Source: an uncultured Clostridia bacterium (lineage in GTDB: Bacteria; Bacillota; Clostridia; Oscillospirales; CAG-272). Taken from it: a stretch of 64,000 nucleotides of DNA. The position numbers were made by a program, and so were the translations under genes. The notes under the pieces were generated by a model, which worked only from the letters and a program-made list of their open reading frames with translations, made no database searches and was not told the DNA's origin. The stretch spans positions 1 to 64,000 of the forward strand of contig CALWJT010000016.1 in assembly GCA_944381075.1 (NCBI GenBank). The letters are read 5' to 3'. This document shows positions 53,098-62,307 of this stretch, piece after piece. Within the stretch, counting starts at the first letter, position 1; every line of letters starts with the position of its first letter.

Positions 53098-53865
53098 ATG
53101 CCGGAAAACAGAAGAAAACGCATTAGGGAGCTTCTCTCGGAAAAGCCGTTCGTCTCTCTTTCCGAGCTGGAAGCAATGTTTCCGGACGTCACAAGCATGA
53201 CGCTGCGGCGGGACATCAATCTGCTGGAGGAAAAGGGAGAGCTCATCAAGGTGCGCGGCGGCGCCAAGTCCATGAAGTTCATCAAGACCTCCATGGAGGA
53301 TGAATACGGCAAGCGTCTTTTTGAAAATCCGGAGGGAAAATCCAAGATCGCCGACAAGGCGGCGGAAATGATCGCCGACAGCCGCTCGGTATTCGTCGAT
53401 TCCGGGACCACAGCGCTCCGCCTTGCGGCCGCCATACCCGATATGCAGATCACCGTCACGACGACGAGCCCGCACGTCGCACTTGAGCTCGTCAAAAAGG
53501 GACGGATCATGGTCAATATCGTCGGCGGCATCATCAATCACGACAATCTGTCGGTCTCCGGCATGCAGGCGCTGCGCTTCATCGATGACATCAACATCGA
53601 CCTTGCGTTCATCGTCCCGTCCGGCTGCTCGTCTGCGGCCGGCTTTACCTGCGGGAATTATTCCGAATGCGAGCTCAAGCGCCATATCGTCGGCAAAGCG
53701 CGCCGCGTCATCCTTCTCATGGACCGCGATAAGCTCGACCGGTGTCTGCCCTATACGTTCTGCACCCCCGGCGACGTGCATACCATCATCACAGACGGAC
53801 CTCTCCCCGAGGAATACAGAGCCTATCTTTCGAGCGGAGGCGCGGTCATCACAGAAATCCAGTAA
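53098..53865 (+). CDS. DeoR-family transcriptional regulator
   Basis: The 255-residue regulator has an N-terminal HTH (RIRELLSEKPFVSLSELEAM ... TLRRDINLLEEKGELIKVRG) and a DeoRC sensor domain (VFVDSGTTALRLAAAI, VNIVGGIINHDNLSVSG). The latter binds phosphorylated sugars or similar metabolites. AAAGGGGGG precedes the ATG at 53098. The E2 gene follows after 77 bases, so it probably controls the 2-oxoacid dehydrogenase locus, which is unusual for this sugar-linked family. Confidence 0.92.
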   Translation: MPENRRKRIRELLSEKPFVSLSELEAMFPDVTSMTLRRDINLLEEKGELIKVRGGAKSMKFIKTSMEDEYGKRLFENPEGKSKIADKAAEMIADSRSVFVDSGTTALRLAAAIPDMQITVTTTSPHVALELVKKGRIMVNIVGGIINHDNLSVSGMQALRFIDDINIDLAFIVPSGCSSAAGFTCGNYSECELKRHIVGKARRVILLMDRDKLDRCLPYTFCTPGDVHTIITDGPLPEEYRAYLSSGGAVITEIQ

Positions 53866-53942
53866 GCCCATATCCTCAGCGGACACGGCGGAGTCTGCGA
53901 AGGGATCCAAATAAAAACAAATCCGCCGGGAATGGAGTTATT

Positions 53943-55271
53943 ATGGCAACGGCTGTTATCATGCCGAGACAGGGTCAGAGCGTGGAAAGCTGCATCATCA
54001 CCTCTTGGTCAAAAAAGGTCGGCGACAAGGTGGCAAAGGGAGATGTGCTCTTCTCCTATGAGACCGACAAGTCCGCCTTCGACGAGGTATCGGAGGTCGA
54101 GGGGACCGTACTCAAAATTTTAGCAGAAGAGGGAGACGACGTTCCGTGCCTCGACGTCGTCTGCATCATCGGCGCCGAAGGTGAGGATATCTCCGCCCTT
54201 CTTGGCGGCGCCAGCGCCTCCGCCGCAACGCAGGCGGCGCCGGCAGAATCTGAAAAGCCGATCTCTCCCGCCGCCGCAGCGGAAATCGTATCCACGGCGG
54301 GCGAAAATGACGGCGAGCGAATCAAAATCTCACCGAGAGCGAAAAACCTCGCGGTCAGAACGGATGCCGACCTCTCCCGCGTGACACCGACAGGACCGGA
54401 AGGCCGGATCATCGAGCGCGACATCGTGCGCGCGCTCGACGCCGGCTATACCGCTTCTCCCGCGGAAACGGAAGCCTATTTAAAGGGAGAAAAATCCGCC
54501 GCAGGAGCAAAGGCCGCCGCAGCTCCGGCCGCACCGGCAGCGGCGGCAGATGCCGCCGTACCGGCAGCATCCGGAACGGGCTATACCGACGAGAAGCTGC
54601 CGCAGATCCGCCGCGTCATCGCCAAGTCGATGCACGCTTCCCTTTCCGAAATGGCGCAGCTCACGCTCAACGCATCCTTTGACGCGACCGCCATCCTGAA
54701 GCTGCGCGCCTCCATCAAGGCCGGCGGCGAGGCGATGGGCATCGGGAATGTCACCATCAACGACATGATCCTCTTTGCCGCGGCGAAGGTGCTGAAGCAT
54801 CACAGAGCGCTCAACGCCCATTTTCTCGGCGATACCATGCGCTATTTTGACGGCGTGCATCTCGGGGTCGCAGTCGATACGGAACGCGGACTGATGGTCC
54901 CCACGCTGTTCGACGCGGACCGTCTAACGCTCGCCGAGCTTGCCGCCGCCACAAAGGTCCTTGGCAAAGAGGCGCAGGCAGGGACCATCAGTCCCGATAA
55001 GCTGAAAGGCGCTTCCTTCACCGTCAGCAATCTCGGTCCGACGGGGATCGAGAGCTTTACGCCCGTCATCAACCCGCCGCAGACCGGGATCCTCGGCGTT
55101 TGCTCGCTGACAAAGCGCGTGAGAGAAGAAAACGGTGCGCCCGTGTTTTATCCGTGCATCCCGCTCTCCCTGACCTTCGACCACAGAGCCATCGACGGCG
55201 CACCTGCCGCAAGATTTTTGCATGAGCTCTGTACGGCGCTCGAAAGCTTTGAGCTTCTGCTCGTAAAATAA
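53943..55271 (+). CDS. 2-oxoacid dehydrogenase E2 (dihydrolipoamide acyltransferase)
   Basis: The 442-residue E2 has an N-terminal lipoyl domain with the lipoylated lysine in YETDKSAFDEVSEVEG (about residue 42). A peripheral subunit-binding domain follows (ISPRAKNLAVRTDADLSRVT, GPEGRIIERDIV). An Ala/Pro linker leads to the catalytic domain with LSLTFDHRAIDGAPAARFLH (DHRxxDG). The start at 53943 follows GGAG. The first lipoyl motif GQSVESCIITSW lacks the usual GEG but is normal for some E2s. It forms the core of the complex with the E3 and E1 genes downstream. Confidence 0.93.
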   Translation: MATAVIMPRQGQSVESCIITSWSKKVGDKVAKGDVLFSYETDKSAFDEVSEVEGTVLKILAEEGDDVPCLDVVCIIGAEGEDISALLGGASASAATQAAPAESEKPISPAAAAEIVSTAGENDGERIKISPRAKNLAVRTDADLSRVTPTGPEGRIIERDIVRALDAGYTASPAETEAYLKGEKSAAGAKAAAAPAAPAAAADAAVPAASGTGYTDEKLPQIRRVIAKSMHASLSEMAQLTLNASFDATAILKLRASIKAGGEAMGIGNVTINDMILFAAAKVLKHHRALNAHFLGDTMRYFDGVHLGVAVDTERGLMVPTLFDADRLTLAELAAATKVLGKEAQAGTISPDKLKGASFTVSNLGPTGIESFTPVINPPQTGILGVCSLTKRVREENGAPVFYPCIPLSLTFDHRAIDGAPAARFLHELCTALESFELLLVK

Positions 55272-55674
55272 GAGGAAGCGGCATCGGACCATCGTTTTCT
55301 CTTCCCCGTGCAGGCTGTGCGGGTCTGCGCGGTGCCGGTGCGGGTCCGGCGCTGCCCCGACGGCGCCGGCAAACACAGAACCAAGCATCCGGGCAAGCGG
55401 CGGGCAGCCTTTTCCAAACAGCCGTTTTGCGGCATTCCTGCCCGCATTCTTCCCCTTCCGTGGTCCAGTCCGCAGAGGCGGCGCCATGCGCAAGGCCTTC
55501 GGACAGCGGCTCGACGTCGACGGCAAAACGGTGTCTTGGCAAAAAGAAGCAAAGCGCCGGCGCAGGCCACAGCTTTTCCGAAAACGCCGATGCAGGCGTT
55601 TGAGCCGGTAAAAACAAGCTCATGCTCCAAAACAACGATAAGCGGCTGACAACGCCGCAGAACAGAGAGGAATT
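55272..55674. other. Long spacer between E2 and E3 genes
   Basis: About 400 GC-rich bases have no supportable gene on either strand. A lipoate ligase or E1 subunit gene would be usual here, but nothing of the kind can be read. Confidence 0.5.
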
Positions 55675-57036
55675 ATGTATGATTTGATCGTGCTGGGAGG
55701 CGGTCCCGCCGGCTATAATGCGGCGGAACGCGCGGCCCATGCCGGAATGAAAACCTTGCTTTTCGAGGGAAAAGCACTCGGCGGCGTATGCCTCAACGAG
55801 GGCTGCGTGCCGACCAAGACGCTGCTTTACAGCGCCAAAATCTATGATTACACAAAGCACGGCGAGGCCTACGGCGTCACCTGCACCGGCTCCTCCATCG
55901 ACCATGCCTTCGTCGTGGGACGCAAGGACAAGGTTGTCGGGACGCTCGTCTCCGGTGTTTCCGGCCGGCTGAAAAAGGCCGGCGTCGAGGTGGTTCCCGC
56001 TTTCGGAACCATCACGGGACGCGGCAGCGACGGCTTTGCCGTCACAGCGAACGGCAGGGAATACAAAGCCTCAAAGCTGCTGATTTGCACAGGCTCTTAT
56101 GCCTTTGTGCCGCCGGTTCCGGGACTTCGTGAATCCATCGAATCCGGCTTTGCCATGACCAACCGTGAGATCCTGGATATGCGCACGCTTCCCCGCTCGC
56201 TTGTCGTCATCGGCGGCGGCGTCATCGGCCTTGAGATGGCGTCCTACTTCAACTCTGTCGGCGTAAAGGTCACAGTGGTCGAAATGCTCGACCACATCGC
56301 AGGCCCGACCGACGGCGAGATCTCCAAGATCCTGCTTCGCAGCTATCAGAAAAAGGGCGTGGAATTTATCCTCGGCGCCAATGTGACCGCGGTCGGAAAC
56401 GGTACTGTCACCTTTGAAAAGGACGGAAAAACGGAATCCGTACCGGCGGACAAGGTGCTCGTCTCCATCGGACGCCGCGCGAATACCGCCGGCATCGGCC
56501 TTGAATCCATCGGCGTAGAGGTCGAACGCGGCGCTGTCGTCACGGACGAATATTGCCAGACAAGCGTCCCGGGTGTCTATGCGGCGGGAGACGTCAACGG
56601 CAAATCGATGCTTGCCCATACCGCCTACCGCGAGGGCGAGGCCGCGCTTGCCAATATGCTCGGCGGACACGAGCGCGTGAATTACCTTTCCATTCCGTCC
56701 GTTATCTACACCAATCCCGAGGTTGCCTGCGTCGGCGAAACCTCGGAAAGCGTCAAAGCCAAGGGACTGGATGCGGTCAGCACTTCCGTCACACTCAAAT
56801 ACAGCGGACGGTACATTGCGGAAAACGAGGGCGGCGACGGCATTGTGAAGCTCGTCGTCGACAAAACGCATAAGACGCTGCTCGGCGTCCATATGATCGG
56901 CAGCTATGCCTCCGAAATCATTTACGGCGCCGCCATGATGGTGGAAAAGCAGATGCGCACAGACGACGTGAAAAAGCTCGTTTTTCCGCATCCCACCGTA
57001 TGCGAGGTCATCCGCGAAGCCATGTTCATGATTTGA
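55675..57036 (+). CDS. lpdA: Dihydrolipoyl dehydrogenase (E3)
   Basis: The 453-residue FAD disulfide oxidoreductase begins with the FAD-binding MYDLIVLGGGPAGYNAAERA. The redox pair is GGVCLNEGCVPTK (CxxxxC). The NAD-binding motif VVIGGGVIGLEMASYF and the C-terminal His-Glu dyad in FPHPTVCEVI complete it. It reoxidises the lipoyl arm of E2. GAGAGG precedes the ATG. There is no N-terminal lipoyl domain, unlike some E3s. Confidence 0.95.
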   Translation: MYDLIVLGGGPAGYNAAERAAHAGMKTLLFEGKALGGVCLNEGCVPTKTLLYSAKIYDYTKHGEAYGVTCTGSSIDHAFVVGRKDKVVGTLVSGVSGRLKKAGVEVVPAFGTITGRGSDGFAVTANGREYKASKLLICTGSYAFVPPVPGLRESIESGFAMTNREILDMRTLPRSLVVIGGGVIGLEMASYFNSVGVKVTVVEMLDHIAGPTDGEISKILLRSYQKKGVEFILGANVTAVGNGTVTFEKDGKTESVPADKVLVSIGRRANTAGIGLESIGVEVERGAVVTDEYCQTSVPGVYAAGDVNGKSMLAHTAYREGEAALANMLGGHERVNYLSIPSVIYTNPEVACVGETSESVKAKGLDAVSTSVTLKYSGRYIAENEGGDGIVKLVVDKTHKTLLGVHMIGSYASEIIYGAAMMVEKQMRTDDVKKLVFPHPTVCEVIREAMFMI

Positions 57037-57120
57037 AATCCCATATAGCGAAATGGAAAGCAGGCGGCGGCAGCGTCCTTATCCTTATTCTATTTTTTCT
57101 GCCGAGAAAGTGAGTTTACC

Positions 57121-59589
57121 ATGCCGAAAAGTCAATTTGTCGACCCGAAAAAAGTATTTGAGCCGGGCTACATCCATTTTCACGATATCCCCGTATGCCA
57201 GTATAATCTGACGCTCGACGACGAAAAGAAAATTTATTCCAAGAGCGATTTTGTCCGCATTTACCGCGACATGGCGGTCATCCGGGAATTCGAGACGATG
57301 TTAAACGATATCAAAACGAAAAGCGTTTACAACGGCGTCGAATATTCCAATCCCGGTCCCGCACACCTTTCCATCGGACAGGAGGCCTCCGCCGTCGGCG
57401 AAGCGTACTGCCTTGACATCAACGACTATACGTTCGGTTCGCACAGAAGCCACGGGGAGATCCTTGCCAAGGGACTGTCCGCGATCCATAAGCTCTCCGA
57501 CAGCGAGCTTTACAACATCATGAAGGAATTTCTTGGCGGTTCCATCCTGAAAGTGGTGGAGGGCAAGGAGGAGGTCCTTGGCAATGTCAAGGAGCTTGCC
57601 ATCGACTTTCTGCTCTACGGTGCGCTCGCCGAGGTCTTCGCCAGAACGACCGGCTTCAACCGCGGGCTTGGCGGCTCCATGCACGCCTTTTTTATCCCGT
57701 TCGGTATCTTCCCGAACAACGCCATCGTCGGCGGCTCCGCCGGCATTGCGCTCGGCGCCGCGCTCTACAAAAAGAGCAACGCCAAAAAGGGCATCGTCGT
57801 TGCCAACTGCGGAGACGGCGCGATGGGGCGCGGTCCTGTCCTGGAAGCGCTCAACATGTCGGCGATGGACCAGATCCGCGAGCTTTGGGACCGCGACGGC
57901 GGTATGCCGATCCTCTTCAATATTTTCAACAATCACTACGGTATGGGCGGACAGACCGCCGGAGAAACGATGGGCTGGAAGATGGCGGCGCGCATCGGCG
58001 CAGGCGTCAATCCGGAGCAAATGCACGCGGAGCGCGTGAACGGCTATGATCCGCTCGCGGTCATCGATGCGTTCGCGAGAAAGAAGGAGCTGCTCGTGCG
58101 CGGAGAAGGTCCGGCGCTGCTTGAGGTCGTCACCTACCGCGTATCCGGCCACTCGCCGTCCGACTCCTCCACCTACCGCACGCCGGAGGAGATCGAAGCG
58201 TGGAAAGCGGCCGATCCCATCAAGGCGTACCGCGAAAAGCTCATTCTCGGCGGCATCGCTTCGGAATCCGAGCTCGATGCCATCCACGATACCATTGTCC
58301 GCCGCATGACGAAAATCTGCAAAATGGCCATCGACGAGAATCTTTCCCCGCGTATGGATCTCGACAAGAATCCCGACGCCATCGAGTCGCTTATGTTCTC
58401 GAACGAGAAAAAGCCGAAGCTCGATGACAGAACGCCTGAAATGCTCATGCCAAAGGACGAAGTGCCGCGTGTGAAAGACATCGCCGGCAAGGTCCGTTCG
58501 GCCTATGACAGCGAGGGCAAGCCTGTCTCCAAGATGAAGCGCTACAACATCTGCGACGCGCTCTTCGAGCCGATTATCGATAAATTCTACGAGGATCCCA
58601 CTCTCATCGTCTACGGTGAGGATAACCGCGACTGGGGCGGCGCGTTCGGCGTCTACAAGAAGATGACCGAAGCGGTTCCCTACTATCGGTTCTTCAATGC
58701 GCCGATCTCCGAGGCGGCCATCGTCGGCTCCGCCGTCGGCTACGCGATGTGCGGCGGACGTGCGATCGTCGAGCTGATGTACGCCGACTTCATCGGCTGC
58801 GCGGGTGACGAGATCTTCAATCAGATCGCGAAATGGCAGTCCATGAGCGCCGGCATTCTGAAAATGCCGATCGTGCTGCGCGTTTCCGTCGGCTCCAAGT
58901 ACGGCGCACAGCACAGCCAGGACTGGACGGCGCTCACCGCGCATATCCCAGGCCTCAAGGTGGTATTCCCGGCAACGCCGTATGACGCCAAGGGCCTCAT
59001 GACGGCGGCGCTGAACGGCACCGACCCCGTTATTTTCTTTGAAAGCCAGAGAATCTATGACAAGGGCGAGGAATTCCACGAGGGCGGCGTACCCGAGGGA
59101 ACGTATGAGATCCGCATCGGCGAGCCGGACATCAAAAAGCCCGGCAAGGACATCACGATCCTCACCATCGGTGCGGTCCTTTACCGGGCGCTGGAAGCCG
59201 CAAAAATTCTTGAAGAGAAGTACGGCATCTCCGCCGAAGTCATCGACGCGCGCTCGATTGTTCCGTTCGATTATGACAAGGTCATCGAATCGGTCAAAAA
59301 GACAGGCAAGATTGTTCTCGTCGGCGACGCGTGTGAACGCGGCTCCGTCATGCGCGACATGGCCTCCAACATCGCGGAGTTCGCGTTCGACTACCTCGAC
59401 GCGCCGCCGGTCGTTGTCGCCTCCCGCAACTGGATCACCCCCGCTCATGAGCTGGAGAAATACTTCTTCCCGCAGGCGGACACGATCATCGACGCCATTC
59501 ACGAGAAAATCATGCCGATCGCAGGCTATATCCCGACACATAACTTCACCACCATCGAAAAGATGCGCCGCTCCAAGGAAGGCGTATAA
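57121..59589 (+). CDS. 2-oxoacid dehydrogenase E1, fused alpha and beta subunits
   Basis: This 822-residue protein joins both E1 subunits. The alpha part (about 40-430) has GPAHLSIGQEASAVGEAYCL, GSHRSHGEILAKG and the TPP motif NCGDGAMGRG ... NIFNNHYGMGG. The beta part (from about 475) has VYGEDNRDWGGAFGVYKKMT, APISEAAIVGSAVGYAM and a transketolase C domain (LTIGAVLYRALEAAKILEEK). E1 decarboxylates the 2-oxoacid and passes the acyl group to E2. Fused forms occur in some branched-chain and acetoin-type complexes, so the substrate is not settled. The ribosome site is weak (AAAGTGAG). A strong terminator follows. Confidence 0.9.
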   Translation: MPKSQFVDPKKVFEPGYIHFHDIPVCQYNLTLDDEKKIYSKSDFVRIYRDMAVIREFETMLNDIKTKSVYNGVEYSNPGPAHLSIGQEASAVGEAYCLDINDYTFGSHRSHGEILAKGLSAIHKLSDSELYNIMKEFLGGSILKVVEGKEEVLGNVKELAIDFLLYGALAEVFARTTGFNRGLGGSMHAFFIPFGIFPNNAIVGGSAGIALGAALYKKSNAKKGIVVANCGDGAMGRGPVLEALNMSAMDQIRELWDRDGGMPILFNIFNNHYGMGGQTAGETMGWKMAARIGAGVNPEQMHAERVNGYDPLAVIDAFARKKELLVRGEGPALLEVVTYRVSGHSPSDSSTYRTPEEIEAWKAADPIKAYREKLILGGIASESELDAIHDTIVRRMTKICKMAIDENLSPRMDLDKNPDAIESLMFSNEKKPKLDDRTPEMLMPKDEVPRVKDIAGKVRSAYDSEGKPVSKMKRYNICDALFEPIIDKFYEDPTLIVYGEDNRDWGGAFGVYKKMTEAVPYYRFFNAPISEAAIVGSAVGYAMCGGRAIVELMYADFIGCAGDEIFNQIAKWQSMSAGILKMPIVLRVSVGSKYGAQHSQDWTALTAHIPGLKVVFPATPYDAKGLMTAALNGTDPVIFFESQRIYDKGEEFHEGGVPEGTYEIRIGEPDIKKPGKDITILTIGAVLYRALEAAKILEEKYGISAEVIDARSIVPFDYDKVIESVKKTGKIVLVGDACERGSVMRDMASNIAEFAFDYLDAPPVVVASRNWITPAHELEKYFFPQADTIIDAIHEKIMPIAGYIPTHNFTTIEKMRRSKEGV

Positions 59590-59598
59590 GCAAAGCAG

Positions 59599-59634
59599 AA
59601 ATCCGGTATCCGAAATGATTCGGATACCGGATTT
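59599..59634 (+). terminator. Terminator of the E1 gene
   Basis: AAATCCGGTATCCGAA (59599-59614) pairs perfectly with TTCGGATACCGGATTT (59619-59634), followed by TTAT. Confidence 0.9.
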
Positions 59635-59639
59635 TTATC

Positions 59640-60417
59640 GCTTGCAGCGGGTCTCTTTCCGTTTTTATCCCGTATCAATCTTGAGATTTCCAGAGTTATG
59701 TCCCACATAGAGATTGATTAAGCCCCTCCCATGTTTTCCGGAGAAACTGCCGCAGAGCAATACAACCACGCTCTCTGGCCGCATGGGAGCAGAAGGTCAA
59801 GGAAGAGAGAGAAGACAAAGCCGCCGGAGCGGGAAAGCGAACGCAAACGCCTGTGTCAGCTTTAAACAGAGAGGAAACAGCAGAATCAGATGCATCGGGG
59901 AAATACAAGTCTCTGGCGAGGACCGCCTGACAAAAAACGCCGATGCGGTAATCCTTTGGCAGCAAATATATTGCCAAAAGATGTTTCAGAGATTCGATTC
60001 GTTTATAATTATCGTTTCTTCCGTTACCGCCGGCTGGTTATTCTCAGTACTGTGATAGAGGTTCGGAATGCGAAAGAAGATAGCAACAAAATGTTTACAG
60101 AGCAATTACCGCGATTATAATGGCAAGGATCTTCCCGATACGGCGCGAGCGGCCGTCTTTATTGCAAGCTGCTCATCGATTCCGGATAGCTGCTCTGCGA
60201 TATCCCTGACAGTATTTTCAATTTTTTCCCTAACATTTCGATGACAGATACTTCCAATATTTCAGCCCGAATTCAAACATCCGCATCAGAGGAACGGATA
60301 TATTTTTCCCGTTTGGAGATCGTCTGCCCGACCACATAAAGTCTCTGCGGATTCTTCCTGCGGCAGGCCTTTTTCTTTCTCAGAGCTTTTAGAGCTTCAC
60401 CGAACAACGCATAAGCC
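59640..60417. other. Intergenic, no supportable gene
   Basis: Nearly 800 bases with only short frames of odd composition on both strands. Parts read like fragments (for example minus-strand RLYVVGQTISKREKYIRSSD near 60290-60350) but I cannot assign them. It may be a decayed gene region. Confidence 0.4.
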
Positions 60418-61101
60418 TTACCGCGTGAGCCCTTTCTCCAGAAGCGCGCGTCCCACGCCGCGCGAGGCCCTTGCCTCCGCAAGCAGCGCGCGGTAAAACG
60501 CGCCGGCAGCAGATTTGCGCGAATAGGCGATCTCCTCCCCGCGGCGTGTATAGAAACGGGTATAAATGCCCTCCAGCTTGCGGTGATATTCCTCGAAAAA
60601 GGACGGCGGCGCATCCTCCAGGCCTTCCAGGACCGTTCCGTCCGGCAGAAGCGAATACAGCGGCTCTTCCTTCTCTTCCCCTTTGTACATCAGGGTACGC
60701 GCAATGCCAAATGCTCCGGCGGTATCCACCTTGTCAGCGTCGAACAGGATCTTGGCCTCGATGCTCTCCGGCGCCGCTCCCGCGCGGAAGCGATGCGTCC
60801 GGATGCAGTCTCTCACATGGGCGGCAAAGTCCTCCCCAAACCCCTCTGCCATCAAAAAGCGGTACGCTTTTTCCGCACCGGCGGCAGCATGGCATACGGA
60901 GGGGTCCTTTTTCTGTTCCGCACGCCCGATATCATGAAGCAGGCACGCCGCAATCAGAACGTCTATGTCGACCGCCTCCTCCGTTTCGGCGATCTCCATC
61001 GCTACAAACAGCACCCGCAGGCTATGTTCTGCATCGTGCGCGCCGCCGGACGCGCAAAGACGCAGAAAAGCTTCTATTTTTTCATAATTTTCCTTAGTCA
61101 T
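60418..61101 (-). CDS. HD-domain phosphohydrolase
   Basis: The 227-residue protein has the HD metal site AHDAEHSLRVLFVAMEIAE ... CLLHDIGRAEQ ... IRTHRF ... ILFDADKVDT, the pattern of small YedJ/uncharacterised HD hydrolases acting on nucleotides. I prefer the ATG at 61099-61101 (MTKENYEK), preceded by AGGGAGGGG; the upstream start lacks one. It stands alone, divergent from the DUF3737 gene. Confidence 0.85.
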   Translation of the reverse strand: MTKENYEKIEAFLRLCASGGAHDAEHSLRVLFVAMEIAETEEAVDIDVLIAACLLHDIGRAEQKKDPSVCHAAAGAEKAYRFLMAEGFGEDFAAHVRDCIRTHRFRAGAAPESIEAKILFDADKVDTAGAFGIARTLMYKGEEKEEPLYSLLPDGTVLEGLEDAPPSFFEEYHRKLEGIYTRFYTRRGEEIAYSRKSAAGAFYRALLAEARASRGVGRALLEKGLTR

Positions 61102-61355
61102 GATTCCCCTCCCTGATTGTTTTTTCCAGTATATCACAAAGGCGGACAAAGAGCAAGCGAAACCGTTCCTGCTCCCTTTGTAAAAACGGTTTACGATACC
61201 TTTTCGTTATGGTAAATCATTGCATACAAATATTTGACATATCCCGTTTTTCTTTGTATAATAATATCGTATCAAGCAAAAAGCGGCAAAGATTCCTTTA
61301 TATAAAAATTTTATCTGCCCGATATAGATACCGCAAGCAGCAGGAGGGGATAACA

Positions 61356-62222
61356 ATGAGAGAACAAATACGAAATAAGCAGTATGGCACGGAACGCGCC
61401 CTATACCACTTGACCGGCGCCGATGTTACGGACTGTATTTTTGCAGGGCCGGAAGACGGCGAGTCTGTTCTGAAGGAGTGCAGCGACATCACGGTCACCG
61501 GATGCTCCTTTTCTCTGCGCTATCCGCTGTGGCACGCGGACGGCTTTACGCTTGCCGACAGCTTCATGGACGAGGGGACCCGCGCCCCGCTCTGGTATGC
61601 AAGGCATGGAACGATCTCCGGCTGCGGCATCGACGGCATCAAAACGCTTCGCGAATGCGAGGACATCCGCCTTACGCGGTGCATGATCCACTCGCCGGAA
61701 TTCGGCTGGCGCTGCCGCGGGCTCCAAATCGAAAAATCCGCAGTCGATTCGGAATATTTTCTCTTGGAAAGCCGCGATATCCGGATCGACCGGCTTCGCA
61801 TGACAGGCAAGTATTCCTTTCAATATACGGAGAACATGACGATCGAAAACAGTCTGCTCGACACCAAGGACGCCTTTTGGCACTGCAAGAACGTAACGGT
61901 GAAGAACTCCGTCGTTCGCGGCGAATATCTCGGCTGGTATTCGGAGGGGCTCACGCTCATCAACTGTGAAATCATCGGGACCCAGCCGCTCTGCTACTGT
62001 AAGGGCTTAAAGCTGATTCACTGTACGATGCACGGCTGCGACCTGTCTTTTGAATACTCAGAGGTGGAAGCGGATATCGAGGGGTCCATCGATTCTGTCA
62101 AAAACCCGAAGGCCGGGATCATCGCGGCGGACGCCATAGGCGAAATCATCCGCGAGGACGCCGTCATGGACTGCCATGCACAAATCATCATCCGAGAACC
62201 GGTCCGCGTTTCCCCCGCTTAA
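61356..62222 (+). CDS. DUF3737 family protein (parallel beta-helix)
   Basis: The 288-residue protein consists of short repeated beta-strand units (VLKECSDITVTGCSFSLRYP, AFWHCKNVTVKNSVVRGEYL, CYCKGLKLIHCTMHGCDLSF) typical of right-handed beta-helix proteins. The set of conserved 'W-H', 'WY' and 'SFQYTENM' turns marks DUF3737. There is no signal peptide, so it is probably cytoplasmic; function unknown. AGGAGGGG precedes the ATG at 61356, and a strong terminator follows. Confidence 0.88.
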   Translation: MREQIRNKQYGTERALYHLTGADVTDCIFAGPEDGESVLKECSDITVTGCSFSLRYPLWHADGFTLADSFMDEGTRAPLWYARHGTISGCGIDGIKTLRECEDIRLTRCMIHSPEFGWRCRGLQIEKSAVDSEYFLLESRDIRIDRLRMTGKYSFQYTENMTIENSLLDTKDAFWHCKNVTVKNSVVRGEYLGWYSEGLTLINCEIIGTQPLCYCKGLKLIHCTMHGCDLSFEYSEVEADIEGSIDSVKNPKAGIIAADAIGEIIREDAVMDCHAQIIIREPVRVSPA

Positions 62223-62263
62223 AAGAGAAACAGAGCAGCGGCGATCCTCCATTACAGAATTAT

Positions 62264-62307
62264 AAAAGCAAGGCAGTCCCGCCTTCGGGCGGGGCTGCCT
62301 TGCTTTT
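62264..62307. terminator. Terminator shared by DUF3737 and M28 peptidase genes
   Basis: AAAAGCAAGGCAG plus CCCGCC pairs with GGGCGGGG plus CTGCCTTGCTTTT. The A and T runs make it active on both strands between the convergent genes. Confidence 0.9.

Noticed and set aside
57301-59541. Long minus-strand open frame (746 codons) opposite the E1 gene
   Set aside because: Same reason: codon bias of the GC-rich E1 gene keeps the opposite strand free of stops; the translation resembles no protein.
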